In this document: one piece after another, positions 24,657 to 33,146 of the stretch
How positions within the stretch are numbered: the stretch's first letter is position 1
Layout of the letters: every line of letters starts with the position of its first letter
Assembly: GCA_016872795.1 (NCBI GenBank)
Contig: VGYZ01000026.1
Coordinates: forward strand, 1 to 49,040
Direction of reading: 5' to 3'
Source of the DNA: Planctomycetota bacterium
Lineage (GTDB): Bacteria > Planctomycetota > UBA1135 > GCA-002686595
Length of the DNA: 49,040 bases
The notes under the pieces: generated by a model
Databases searched by the model: none
Seen by the model: only the letters and a program-made list of their open reading frames with translations
What the model was told of the DNA's origin: nothing
Made by a program: the position numbers and the translations under genes

Positions 24657-25445
24657 ATGATCCGTGCGCTGATGACCGCCGCTTCCGGCATGAAGGTGCA
24701 GCAGATGCAGGTCGACACGATCGCGAACAACATCGCGAACGTGAACACGACCGGCTTCAAGAAGAACGAGCTCGCGTTCCGCGAGATGCTCTACGAGACC
24801 GTGCGCGATCCGGGCGCGCCGACATCGGCGCAGCAGATGAAGCCCACGGGCCTGCAGTTCGGCAGTGGCTCCGAAGTCGCCGGCTCCGTCAAGGCGTTCC
24901 GCCAGGGCGAGATCGCGCCGACGGGTAACAAGCTCGACATGGCGATCACCGGCGCGGGCTTCTACCGCGTGCGCATCGGCAACGGCGAGTACCGCTACAC
25001 GCGCGACGGTAGCTTCCGCCAAGACGGCTCCGGCACGCTGGTGAACGCCGAGGGCTATCCGCTCGATCCGCCGGTGCAGATCCCGCCCGATGCCCTCGAG
25101 GTGATCATCGGCGAAGACGGCTCGATCAGCGTGATGCGCAGCGAGTCGGGCTTGCCCGAGCAAATCACGAACATCTCGATGTTCCGCTTCCCCAACCCCG
25201 CGGGCCTGAAGGCGCAGGGCGGAAACCTCTACTCCGAGTCGGCCAGCTCCGGTCAGGCCGCGCAGGCCACGCCGGGTCAAGACGGCACGGGCCTGATCAA
25301 GCAGGGCTACCTCGAGCGCTCGAACGTGCAGGTCGTCGACGAGCTCGTCGGACTGATCCTCGCGCAGCGCAACTACGAGATCAACAGCCGCGCGATCAAG
25401 GTGTCGGACGAGATGCTCCAGCAAGTCAACAACATGATCCGCTAG
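24657..25445 (+). CDS. flgG: flagellar basal-body distal rod protein FlgG
   Basis: Distal rod subunit, 262 residues, the invariant length of this family. Motifs in order: MIRALMTAASGMKVQQMQVD, NNIANVNTTGFKKNE, FRQGEIAPTGNKLDMAITG, YTRDGSFRQD, and at the end GYLERSNVQVVDELVGLI with QRNYEINSRAIKVSDEML. A strong Shine-Dalgarno (AGGGAG) lies upstream of ATG 24657. It sits between flgF and flgA in the sigma-54-driven operon. Confidence 0.97.
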   Translation: MIRALMTAASGMKVQQMQVDTIANNIANVNTTGFKKNELAFREMLYETVRDPGAPTSAQQMKPTGLQFGSGSEVAGSVKAFRQGEIAPTGNKLDMAITGAGFYRVRIGNGEYRYTRDGSFRQDGSGTLVNAEGYPLDPPVQIPPDALEVIIGEDGSISVMRSESGLPEQITNISMFRFPNPAGLKAQGGNLYSESASSGQAAQATPGQDGTGLIKQGYLERSNVQVVDELVGLILAQRNYEINSRAIKVSDEMLQQVNNMIR

Positions 25446-25456
25446 GGGCGCGCAGC

Positions 25457-26389
25457 ATGTTCCTCGCACTTCTGCTCGCAGGTGGCGTCCACGTCACGCT
25501 GCATCCCGAGGCGACGGTCCGCGGCACGGAGATCGTGCTCGCGCAGGTCGCGACGATCGAAGGCGACGACGCCGCCGAAGTCGAGCGCGTGCGCGGGCTC
25601 AAGCTCGGCTACGCGCCGGCTCCGGGCTACTCGCGCACGCTCGCGGCGCCGCGCGTGTCCGCGGAGGTCGCGCGCCTCGTGCCCGGCATCGCGATCGATG
25701 TGAAGGGCGCGCTCTCGTGTCGCGTCACACCGCAGGTGGAGCGCGTCGGCGCGGCCGCGATCGAGGCGTCGGCGCGCGCGGAAATCGCGCGCGCGCTGAA
25801 CGGTGCCGAGCACGAACTCGCGCTCAACACGAATCTCGCCGATCTCGAGGTGCCCGCCGGCAACGGGCCGGTCGAGCTGCGCGCGTTGGCCGGGGACACT
25901 GCGCTGCGCGCCGGACCGATCAATGTCGCCGTGCGCGTCAGTGTCGATGGTCAGCTGTACCGCACGGTGTGGATCAACTGGCGGCTCTCGGTGTGGGAAG
26001 ACGCCAATGTGCTGCGCCGCGATGTCGCGGCCGGAGAGACCATCACGCTCGACATGCTCGAGCGCAAGCGCGTACTCGGCGGCGGAGCCGCGGGCGAGGT
26101 GACGCTCGCCGCCGGACTCGCGATGGGCTCGACCGCGCGACGCTCGCTCGCGGCGGGCCATGTCCTGCGCGAGTCCGATGTCCTGCGCTCCGTGATCGTC
26201 AAGCGCGGCGACACGCTGTTCCTCGAGGTGCGCCGCGGCAATGTCCATGCGCGCATGCCTGCGGTCGCCGAGCAGGACGCGCACCCCGGCGAGCGCATCA
26301 AGGTCACGCTCACCGACTCGAAGCGCACACTCGCCGCGACCGTCGTGTCGCGCGACCTCGCGCTCATCGATTTGCAGCAGAACACCTGA
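25457..26389 (+). CDS. flgA: flagellar P-ring assembly chaperone FlgA
   Basis: Periplasmic chaperone for FlgI, 310 residues. A short N-terminal signal (MFLALLLAGGVHV) is followed by an SAF-type region and the FlgA C-terminal domain: VWEDANVLRRDVAAGETITL, LAAGHVLRESDVLRSVIVKRGD and GERIKVTLTDSKRTLAATV are characteristic of FlgA. It starts 11 bases after flgG and ends 11 bases before flgH. Confidence 0.92.
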   Translation: MFLALLLAGGVHVTLHPEATVRGTEIVLAQVATIEGDDAAEVERVRGLKLGYAPAPGYSRTLAAPRVSAEVARLVPGIAIDVKGALSCRVTPQVERVGAAAIEASARAEIARALNGAEHELALNTNLADLEVPAGNGPVELRALAGDTALRAGPINVAVRVSVDGQLYRTVWINWRLSVWEDANVLRRDVAAGETITLDMLERKRVLGGGAAGEVTLAAGLAMGSTARRSLAAGHVLRESDVLRSVIVKRGDTLFLEVRRGNVHARMPAVAEQDAHPGERIKVTLTDSKRTLAATVVSRDLALIDLQQNT

Positions 26390-26400
26390 GCAAGAACACC

Positions 26401-27021
26401 ATGAAGCACGCCCTCGCCTCGCTCGCTCTCCTCGCGCTTGCGGCTCCCGCGTTCGCCCAGGAGCGCCCCGGCTCGACCTACGATCCCGATCGCAGCCCCG
26501 GCTCTCCGATCAGCGCCAAGATCGCCATGCACAAGGGCGACATCGTCACGGTGCTGATCGCCGAGTCGCAAAATGTGCGCAATCAGGAAGCGTCGGACCT
26601 CTCCAAGGCCACCAACCTGAACTACAAGGTCAACCTCTTCGATCTGAAGCCCGAGGTCTTCTCGCAGCTGCCCACCGTCGTGGACGCCGACTCCACGGAC
26701 GGCTTCGTCGGTCAGGCCAAGTACGAGAAGTCGGGCGCGTTCACGGCGCGCCTCGCGGCGATCGTCGTCGACACGCTGCCCAACGGCAACCTCGTCGTGA
26801 GCGGTCGTCGCGAGATCAAGGTCGACGGCGAGACCAAGCTGATCGAGTTCAGCGGCATCGTGCGCCGGTACGACATCACCGCGGCCAACACGGTCGCGAG
26901 CGAGCTCGTGGCCAACGCCACCGTCGTCTACAAGGGCTCGGGCCCGCTGACGGATTCCACCAACCGCCGCGGACTGGGCAAGTGGATCCACGACCTCTTC
27001 TCGTGGCTGTGGCCTTTCTGA
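26401..27021 (+). CDS. flgH: flagellar L-ring protein FlgH
   Basis: Outer-membrane L-ring subunit, 206 residues. The family core is clear: HKGDIVTVLIAESQNV, FTARLAAIVVDTLPNGNLVV, GRREIKVDGETKLIEFSGIV and the closing GSGPLTDSTNRRGLGKWIHD. Unlike enterobacterial FlgH there is no lipobox: the signal peptide ends AAPAFA-QERPG with no cysteine, so the protein is predicted to be a soluble periplasmic precursor and not a lipoprotein. The presence of L- and P-ring genes supports a diderm envelope. Confidence 0.94.
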   Translation: MKHALASLALLALAAPAFAQERPGSTYDPDRSPGSPISAKIAMHKGDIVTVLIAESQNVRNQEASDLSKATNLNYKVNLFDLKPEVFSQLPTVVDADSTDGFVGQAKYEKSGAFTARLAAIVVDTLPNGNLVVSGRREIKVDGETKLIEFSGIVRRYDITAANTVASELVANATVVYKGSGPLTDSTNRRGLGKWIHDLFSWLWPF

Positions 27022-27038
27022 TCGGAGCCCTCTAGCCC

Positions 27039-28268
27039 ATGCAGTTCCACCAGCTTTTCGCTCCGCTGTGCCTCGCCGGCTCGCTCCTCGCCCAAAGCGT
27101 CGGCGTCGGTCTGGTGCCCTCCGGCGTCGAAGCTCCGACGCAGCCGAACACGCGCTCGACGGCCAACTACGAAGTGGCGCCGCGTTATGCGCCGATCCCC
27201 GGACGCGGTGCGCTCGGACGCACGATCACGACCACGGTCGAGACGCTCGTCGATGTGCGCGGACAGGAAGAGAACCTGATCACGGGCATCGGCGTCGTGA
27301 GCGGTCTGGGCGGCAGCGGTGACTCGGTCAACATGACGCGCCAGCTGCTCGAGAACGTGCTGCTCGCGAACAATGTGCGCATCGACGCGCAGCAGCTCAC
27401 TCCGAAAAACGTGGCGATCGTGTCCGTCGAAGCGACATTGCTTCCCGGCGTGCAGCCCGGCCGGCGCATCGATGTGCGCGTCTCGACGCTCGGCGACGCC
27501 AAGAGCCTGCAGGGCGGAGTGCTGCTCTTCACCGAGCTGCGCGATGTGACCGGCAAGGTGTGGGCCACCGCTGGCGGCCCCGTGAATGTCGGCGGCTTCA
27601 TGGCGCAGGGCGCGTCCGCGTCCGTGCAGAAGAACCAGGTCACGGTCGGCATGATCACCGGAGGCGGCAAGGTCGAGCGCGCGCTTGTGAGCGAGCTCGT
27701 CAGCGAGCACGGCCTGATCTACCTCGATCTGCGCGCCGCGCAGTCTTCGTATTCGAACCTCGTGCGCATCGCCGAGGCGGTCAACACGATCTACCCCAAG
27801 GCCGCGGAGGCCGCGACCGACGGTCGCACGATCAAGCTGCGCGTGCCGGCTGACCTGCCGAAGGCCGCGCATGTCGCGTATCTCGAGTCCGTACTGCGGC
27901 TCGAGGTCGAGCCGAGCCAGCAGCCCTACGTCGTCGTCAACGAGCGCACCGGCGCGATCGTCATGGGCGATGGCGTGCGACTGCGCGCAGGCGCGATCGC
28001 TCTCGGCGGACTCACGGTGACGATCGCCGAGTCGCCGGAGACGAGCCAGCCCGGCCCGCTGTCGGGCGGCAACACGCAGACCAACCCGCGCACGGACATC
28101 AATGTGAAGGAAGGCAACAACGCGCTCGTCAAGGTGCCGGGCGCCGTGACGCTCGACGAGGTTGTCGAGGTGCTCAACGTGCTCGGCACGACGCCGCGCG
28201 ACCTGATCCAGATCCTCGAGGCGATGAACCAGGCGGGCTTGCTGCTCGCCGAAGTCCGCCGGATGTGA
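27039..28268 (+). CDS. flgI: flagellar P-ring protein FlgI
   Basis: Periplasmic P-ring subunit, 409 residues. After a signal peptide (to about residue 20, LLAQS) comes a linker and then the family sequence from about residue 68: VDVRGQEENLITGIGVVSGL with GSGDSV, KNVAIVSVEATLLPGVQPG, and the C-terminal NALVKVPGAVTLDEVVEVLN followed by TPRDLIQILEAMNQAGLL. Full length and without gaps. Its stop overlaps the next start (GTGA), which couples it to flgJ. Confidence 0.96.
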   Translation: MQFHQLFAPLCLAGSLLAQSVGVGLVPSGVEAPTQPNTRSTANYEVAPRYAPIPGRGALGRTITTTVETLVDVRGQEENLITGIGVVSGLGGSGDSVNMTRQLLENVLLANNVRIDAQQLTPKNVAIVSVEATLLPGVQPGRRIDVRVSTLGDAKSLQGGVLLFTELRDVTGKVWATAGGPVNVGGFMAQGASASVQKNQVTVGMITGGGKVERALVSELVSEHGLIYLDLRAAQSSYSNLVRIAEAVNTIYPKAAEAATDGRTIKLRVPADLPKAAHVAYLESVLRLEVEPSQQPYVVVNERTGAIVMGDGVRLRAGAIALGGLTVTIAESPETSQPGPLSGGNTQTNPRTDINVKEGNNALVKVPGAVTLDEVVEVLNVLGTTPRDLIQILEAMNQAGLLLAEVRRM

Positions 28269-28609
28269 GCAGCGCAATGCAACCGATCCAAGGTGACATG
28301 GCCGCGCGCGCGAGCGATGCGGTGGCGAGCGCGCAAGGCGCCGAGCTCGAGCGCGCGCGCGCTGCGTCGGGCTCGGGCGATCCGGCGAAGGCCGCCAAGA
28401 TGTTCGAGGAATTGCTCGCCACGATGATGGTGCGCGAGATGCGGCGCGGGCTCGAGGGCGGCTTTTTCGGAAGCGGCTCGGGCTCGGACATCTACGAGGG
28501 CTGGCTCGACCAGCATGTCGGCAAGTCACTCGCGGACACGGGCGCGCTCGATCTGGCGCAGTCGATCCGCTTCTCGATTCAGGGCAAGCAGTCGGAGGAA
28601 GCCCGATGA
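28265..28609 (+). CDS. flgJ: rod-binding protein FlgJ (N-terminal domain only)
   Basis: Rod-cap protein of 114 residues. The rod-binding domain is present: AAKMFEELLATMMVREMRRG, a Gly/Ser linker, and YEGWLDQHVGKSLADTGALDLA. The muramidase domain that follows in enterobacterial FlgJ is absent, as in many other phyla, so peptidoglycan opening must be done by another enzyme. The GTG at 28265 overlaps the flgI stop; ATG 28277 is an alternative start. It overlaps flgN by four bases (ATGA). Confidence 0.9.
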   Translation: MSSAMQPIQGDMAARASDAVASAQGAELERARAASGSGDPAKAAKMFEELLATMMVREMRRGLEGGFFGSGSGSDIYEGWLDQHVGKSLADTGALDLAQSIRFSIQGKQSEEAR

Positions 28610-29085
28610 ACCAAGTGATGACTCTACTGCGCCTGCTCGAGGCGCACGTGCAGGAGGAGATTGGCGCGCAGTCGCGCGTGCTCGCCGCGCTCGAGGCGCA
28701 GGGCGAGGCGCTGCGCTCGCACGAGTCCGCGCGCATCGTGGCCGCGACGGCAGCGCTCGACTCCGAGATCGCCGCGCAGGCCAAGCGAGCGGAACGCCGC
28801 TCCGAGCTGCTCGCGTCACTCGCCGCCGTCTGGAGCCTGCCTGCGGGCACGCTCACGCTCGGGAGCATCGTCCAGCGCGTCGGCGACGAGGGTCGTCGGC
28901 TCGCACGCCAGCGCGAGGAGCTTGCCGACAGCGTGGGCAGCGTCGCGCGCCAGAGCCGTCGCAACGGCCTTGTCGCGCGGCTGCACCAGCGCGTGACCTC
29001 CGAAGTGCTGCAGGCCGTGCTGGTCGAGAGCGGCACCGAGAGCGCGCTTGCCGAGGGCGGCGCGCTCGTGGATGCGGAGGGCTGA
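28606..29085 (+). CDS. flgN: FlgN-like export chaperone
   Basis: Cytoplasmic chaperone for the hook-filament junction proteins FlgK and FlgL, 159 residues, mostly helical. The sequence is Ala/Glu/Arg-rich with heptad-like spacing (LLRLLEAHVQEEIGAQSRVL, ALDSEIAAQAKRAERRSELL) and weakly conserved, as usual for FlgN; assignment leans on position directly before flgK. It overlaps flgJ by four bases and ends four bases before the flgK ATG. Confidence 0.8.
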   Translation: MNQVMTLLRLLEAHVQEEIGAQSRVLAALEAQGEALRSHESARIVAATAALDSEIAAQAKRAERRSELLASLAAVWSLPAGTLTLGSIVQRVGDEGRRLARQREELADSVGSVARQSRRNGLVARLHQRVTSEVLQAVLVESGTESALAEGGALVDAEG

Positions 29086-29089
29086 GACG

Positions 29090-31423
29090 ATGTCCGCGCT
29101 CGGCCTCAACATCGGCATGAAGTCCCTGCTCGCCGCGCAGGCGAACTTGGAGACCATTGGGCACAACCTCTCGAACGCCAACACGCCGGGCTACTCGCGG
29201 CAGGCGCTCCAGGTCTCGTCGTCGTCGCCGATCCGACTGCGCGGGCTCGTGCAAGGCACGGGCGTCAGCGCCGACACGATCACGCGCACGGTGGACTCGA
29301 TCCTGCATGGACGCATCTCGTCGCAGGTTTCCTCGCTCGGTCGGATCGACGCGCGTCTCGAGACGATCTCGACCGTGGAGAGTTTGCTCGGCGGAACGAG
29401 CGCGAGTGGCATGCCCGCGCTGTTCAAGAAGATGTTCCAGTCGTTAGCTTCGCTCCAAACCGCGCCGGAAGACCCCATGCTGCGCACCGGTGCGGTGCAG
29501 TCTTCCATGGGCCTCGTCGCAGCGCTCAATCGGGCGGCTGGCAACGCGCAGTCCCTGCAGCGCAACGCGTTCCTGCAGATGGACGCGACCGTCGCGGAAG
29601 TCAACGCGCTCGCCCAGCGCATCAGCGATCTCAATCGTCAGATCACCGGGAGCGAGCTCGGCACATCGACCGCCAACGACCTGCGCGACCGTCGGGACCA
29701 GCTGGTGAAGGAACTCTCGCAGTTTGTGGACGTGCGCGCGGTCGAGGACGCGCGCGGCGCGGTGCGGGTGCTCGTCGGAGGTCGCATCCTCGTGAGCCCG
29801 ACATCGGTGGAGCAGCTCGAGCTCGGCGGCGATCCCGCGAGCGGCAGCGTGACGCTCTCGATCGACGGGCAGGCCATCGACTCGCTCGGTGGCCGTCTCG
29901 GCGGACTGCTCGGCATGCAAACCGGGTACCTCGACGGCATCGTGGACCAGCTCGATGATTTCGCGCACAACCTCGCGCTCGAAGCCAACCGCGTGCACTC
30001 CACCGGCATCCCGCGTTCGGGCTCGTTCTCGTTCCTCGTCGGGGACAACACGATCGCGGACTCCGATGGCGACGGCGATCGCGAGGACGAGCTGATCTCC
30101 CGCGCCGGCCTGCCGTTCGACATCCAGTCCGGCGCGCTGTACGTCAATGTCGTCAACCGGGCGAGCGGCGCGACGACGAAGCACCGCATCGACATCGACG
30201 CGAATCGCACGACGGTCGGCGACCTCGTGGACGCGTTCGGCGCGATCCCGAACCTCTCGGCCAGCGTCGATGTCAGCGGTCGCCTTCAGGTCGTCGCGGA
30301 CGCGGGCTTTGGCTTCGACTTCAGTCCGCGCCTCGAGGCTGCGCCCGACACGCTGGGCAGCTTCGGCGGCGGCAAGGCATCGATCGCGACCGCGCGCGAA
30401 CCGTTCGCCCTCAGCGTCGGCGACACGCTCGATCTCGTCGGCGCCAACGGTCCCTTCACGGTCACGCTCTCGGGCGCGGGCTTCGCGTCGATCAGCGCCG
30501 CGACGGCCGAGGAGCTGACGGCTGTACTGCGAGCGGACGCGGGCTTTCAGGCCTCGGGGCTCGTCGCCAGCGCGCAGGACGGCGCACTCGTGCTGCAGTC
30601 CGCGGGAACTGGTGCGGGCGAGATGTTTCAGCTCGCGGGCGGCAGCGCACTCGCGGCGCTCGGCTTGAGCGCCGGCACGACCGTCAGCGGCTCGGATCAC
30701 GACATCGCGCCGACCATCAGCGGCAACTACAACGGATCGCAGGCCGCGCGTTGGACGTTCCGTCCGAACATGGACGGCACGATCGGCACGACGCAGGGTC
30801 TGCGCATCGAAGTGTTCGACGAGAGCGGTGTGCGCGTGGCGGAACTCGATGTCGGTCCGGGCTATACGCCAGGCGACGAGATCGAGATCAAGGATGGCGT
30901 CCGGATCGCCTTCGCGTTCGGCGATGTCTCCGCGACGGCGCGCGACGCATTCCACCTCGATGTGGTGGCCGATGCCGACATGTCCGATGTGCTCGTGGCG
31001 CTCGGAATGAACTCGATGTTCACCGGCTCCACTGCGCAGGACATCGCCGTGCGCGACGATCTCGTTCTCGATCCGAGCCTGTTCTCCGTGTCGCTCTCCG
31101 GCGCGCCCGGTGACGGCGGCAATGTGCTGCGCTTGCTCGAGATCGAAAGCGAACGACTCGCGGGCCTGGGTTCCCAGTCGCTCGACGAGCACCTCTCGGG
31201 GATCGTCAGTGGCGTGGCGCTCGAGATCGAAGCCGCTCAGAGCGCGCGCGAAGCGGAGCAGTTCCTGCTCGATGGACTCGAGACGCGCCGCGATCAGGTC
31301 TCGGGCGTCAACACCGACGAGGAGCTGGTGCGCATGATCGAGCAAGAGCAGGCCTACAACGCGGCGGCGCAGTACCTGCGCGTCGTGAGCGAGCTCACCG
31401 CGGAGCTGATGAACATCCTCTAG
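29090..31423 (+). CDS. flgK: flagellar hook-associated protein 1 FlgK
   Basis: First hook-filament junction protein, 777 residues; longer than the enterobacterial protein (about 550) owing to an enlarged central region. Start ATG 29090 is set by GGAGG about 9 bases upstream and by the family N-terminus: LGLNIGMKSLLAAQANLETI, GHNLSNANTPGYSRQ. The C-terminal helix closes with GVNTDEELVRMIEQEQAYNA and AAQYLRVVSELTAELM. The middle (about 320-660) carries Asp-rich stretches such as DSDGDGDRED near residue 322, which resembles a calcium loop, plus beta-rich surface segments. Confidence 0.96.
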   Translation: MSALGLNIGMKSLLAAQANLETIGHNLSNANTPGYSRQALQVSSSSPIRLRGLVQGTGVSADTITRTVDSILHGRISSQVSSLGRIDARLETISTVESLLGGTSASGMPALFKKMFQSLASLQTAPEDPMLRTGAVQSSMGLVAALNRAAGNAQSLQRNAFLQMDATVAEVNALAQRISDLNRQITGSELGTSTANDLRDRRDQLVKELSQFVDVRAVEDARGAVRVLVGGRILVSPTSVEQLELGGDPASGSVTLSIDGQAIDSLGGRLGGLLGMQTGYLDGIVDQLDDFAHNLALEANRVHSTGIPRSGSFSFLVGDNTIADSDGDGDREDELISRAGLPFDIQSGALYVNVVNRASGATTKHRIDIDANRTTVGDLVDAFGAIPNLSASVDVSGRLQVVADAGFGFDFSPRLEAAPDTLGSFGGGKASIATAREPFALSVGDTLDLVGANGPFTVTLSGAGFASISAATAEELTAVLRADAGFQASGLVASAQDGALVLQSAGTGAGEMFQLAGGSALAALGLSAGTTVSGSDHDIAPTISGNYNGSQAARWTFRPNMDGTIGTTQGLRIEVFDESGVRVAELDVGPGYTPGDEIEIKDGVRIAFAFGDVSATARDAFHLDVVADADMSDVLVALGMNSMFTGSTAQDIAVRDDLVLDPSLFSVSLSGAPGDGGNVLRLLEIESERLAGLGSQSLDEHLSGIVSGVALEIEAAQSAREAEQFLLDGLETRRDQVSGVNTDEELVRMIEQEQAYNAAAQYLRVVSELTAELMNIL

Positions 31424-31434
31424 GGACGAACGCC

Positions 31435-32844
31435 ATGAGCATCCGACCGACCCAACAGGCGACCTTCACGCAGATCCAGCGCGGACTGCTCTCGAACTTC
31501 AGCGCCCTCGTGCGCTCGCAGGAGCAGATCTCGTCCGGCAAACGCATCGTGCGGCCCTCCGACGATCCGGTGGGGGCCTCGCAGGCGCTTGCCTTCCGGC
31601 GCCAGATCGCCTCGGCCGAACGCAACACCACGGCCGTCGAGGGTGCGCAGGTGATGCTCGACACCGCGGCGGGACTCCTGCAGGACGCCGGCGGTCTGCT
31701 CGCGGAAGCGCGCGCCTCGCTGCTGCAGGGCATGAACGGCACGGCCTCGGCCGATGACCGCAAGCTGCTCGCGAACTCGATCTCCCTGATCCGCGACCGC
31801 TTGCTCGAGATCGGCAACGCGCGCGCTGGAAACCGCTATCTGTTCGCCGGCACCGCGACGGACACGAGCCCGTTCTCGGCCACCGCGAACGGCGTGCGCT
31901 ACCTCGGCAATGAAGAGGCGCAAGAAGTCCTCGTCGGCATCGACGCGCGGCTCGCGACCACGGTGCCCGGCGACGAGATCTTCGCGGCCGAGCAACGCAA
32001 CGGAACGCGCTTCTCCGGCCTGACGGGCCTCGCCTCCGGAACGACCGCGGATCAGGGCACGGGCTATGTGCACATCCGCGTGCGCCACGATGCGACGAGC
32101 GCGAGCGGACTTGGCGGCGGCGTGACCCTCGGGTCCTCCGCGGCCGACACGCTCGTGGGATCGCATGCACTCGTGGTCGACGGCACGGCCCGCACCGTGA
32201 GGCTCGGCAACGGGGAGCTCGTGGCGCTGCCGACCACGCTCGGACCAGTCGTCGTGCGCGGCGAGCACGGCGCGGAGGTGAATCTGGACTTCAGCGCATG
32301 GGACGGTTCGAGCTTCAGCGCCACCGTCGACGGCAGCGCCTCGATTTCCATCGATGGGTCGACCTGGAGGGCGCTCACGCTGTCGGAGAACGACCTGCGG
32401 CTCACGGACCCCGCGAGTGGGACCGTGATTCATGTCGACACGCGCTCGCTGCACCGTGCGGGCACGGAACTCGTCACCTTTGGCGGTACGGTCAATGTGT
32501 TCGATGTGCTGCAGGGCATCGTCGCCGATCTCGAGAACGCCGAGGGTCTCGGCGCGAACGCGCAGCGCGATCGCCTGAACATCTGGCTCGACGAGCTCGA
32601 TCGCAACCATGAGAATGTGCTGGTCGCGACGGGCGAGCTCGGCGCGCTGTCTCAGCGTGCGAGCGGCTTGCAGGAAGCATACGATGGCGAGATGACGCAG
32701 GTACGCGCACTCCTCTCGCGCGTCGAGGATGTCGACTTCGCGACCGCCGTGATGGAGATGAGCCGCGCCGAGCAGACGCTCCAGCTCGCGCAGGCCACCA
32801 GCGCCCGATTGCTCCAAAACTCCCTGCTCAACTTCCTGCGCTAG
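31435..32844 (+). CDS. flgL: flagellar hook-associated protein 3 FlgL
   Basis: Second junction protein, 469 residues, homologous to flagellin. N-terminal coiled-coil with SNFSALVRSQEQISSGKRIV, RPSDDPVGASQALAFRRQI; C-terminal coiled coil with VEDVDFATAVMEMSRAEQTL, QLAQATSARLLQNSLLNFL. The central part (about 150-350) is variable and beta-rich. It follows flgK after 11 bases. No flagellin gene itself lies in the window. Confidence 0.95.
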   Translation: MSIRPTQQATFTQIQRGLLSNFSALVRSQEQISSGKRIVRPSDDPVGASQALAFRRQIASAERNTTAVEGAQVMLDTAAGLLQDAGGLLAEARASLLQGMNGTASADDRKLLANSISLIRDRLLEIGNARAGNRYLFAGTATDTSPFSATANGVRYLGNEEAQEVLVGIDARLATTVPGDEIFAAEQRNGTRFSGLTGLASGTTADQGTGYVHIRVRHDATSASGLGGGVTLGSSAADTLVGSHALVVDGTARTVRLGNGELVALPTTLGPVVVRGEHGAEVNLDFSAWDGSSFSATVDGSASISIDGSTWRALTLSENDLRLTDPASGTVIHVDTRSLHRAGTELVTFGGTVNVFDVLQGIVADLENAEGLGANAQRDRLNIWLDELDRNHENVLVATGELGALSQRASGLQEAYDGEMTQVRALLSRVEDVDFATAVMEMSRAEQTLQLAQATSARLLQNSLLNFLR

Positions 32845-32846
32845 CC

Positions 32847-33146
32847 ATGACCAGCCCTGTTCTCGGCACGAACCCGAGCCAGCACGCCGACGCGGCGTCC
32901 ACTGGTGCGCACGGCGCCGCGGGCGCGGCCAACGGACAGAACGCGGCCTTCGAGGCGCTGCTCGAGAACCTCGAGCTGCGCACGCGCTCGCTCGAACACG
33001 CGAGCGATCCGGCTCTGGGAGCTGAAGGACTGCCGGCCGCGGTCGAAGACGCGCGCAAGTCGCTCGCTCAGGCGCTCGAGGTCAAGGCGGCTCTGCTCGA
33101 GGCTTGGCGCGCGGCGCGCATCGGTGAGAACGGAACGGCCGCATGA
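32847..33146 (+). CDS. small unknown protein at the end of the flagellar operon
   Basis: I do not recognise it. 99 residues, with a Gly/Ala/His-rich N-terminal 30 and a helical remainder (FEALLENLELRTRSLEHA, LPAAVEDARKSLAQALEVKA). It begins two bases after the flgL stop and overlaps the next start (ATGA), so it is co-transcribed and translationally coupled. A helical partner or chaperone related to late flagellar assembly is a guess from position only. Confidence 0.65.
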   Translation: MTSPVLGTNPSQHADAASTGAHGAAGAANGQNAAFEALLENLELRTRSLEHASDPALGAEGLPAAVEDARKSLAQALEVKAALLEAWRAARIGENGTAA

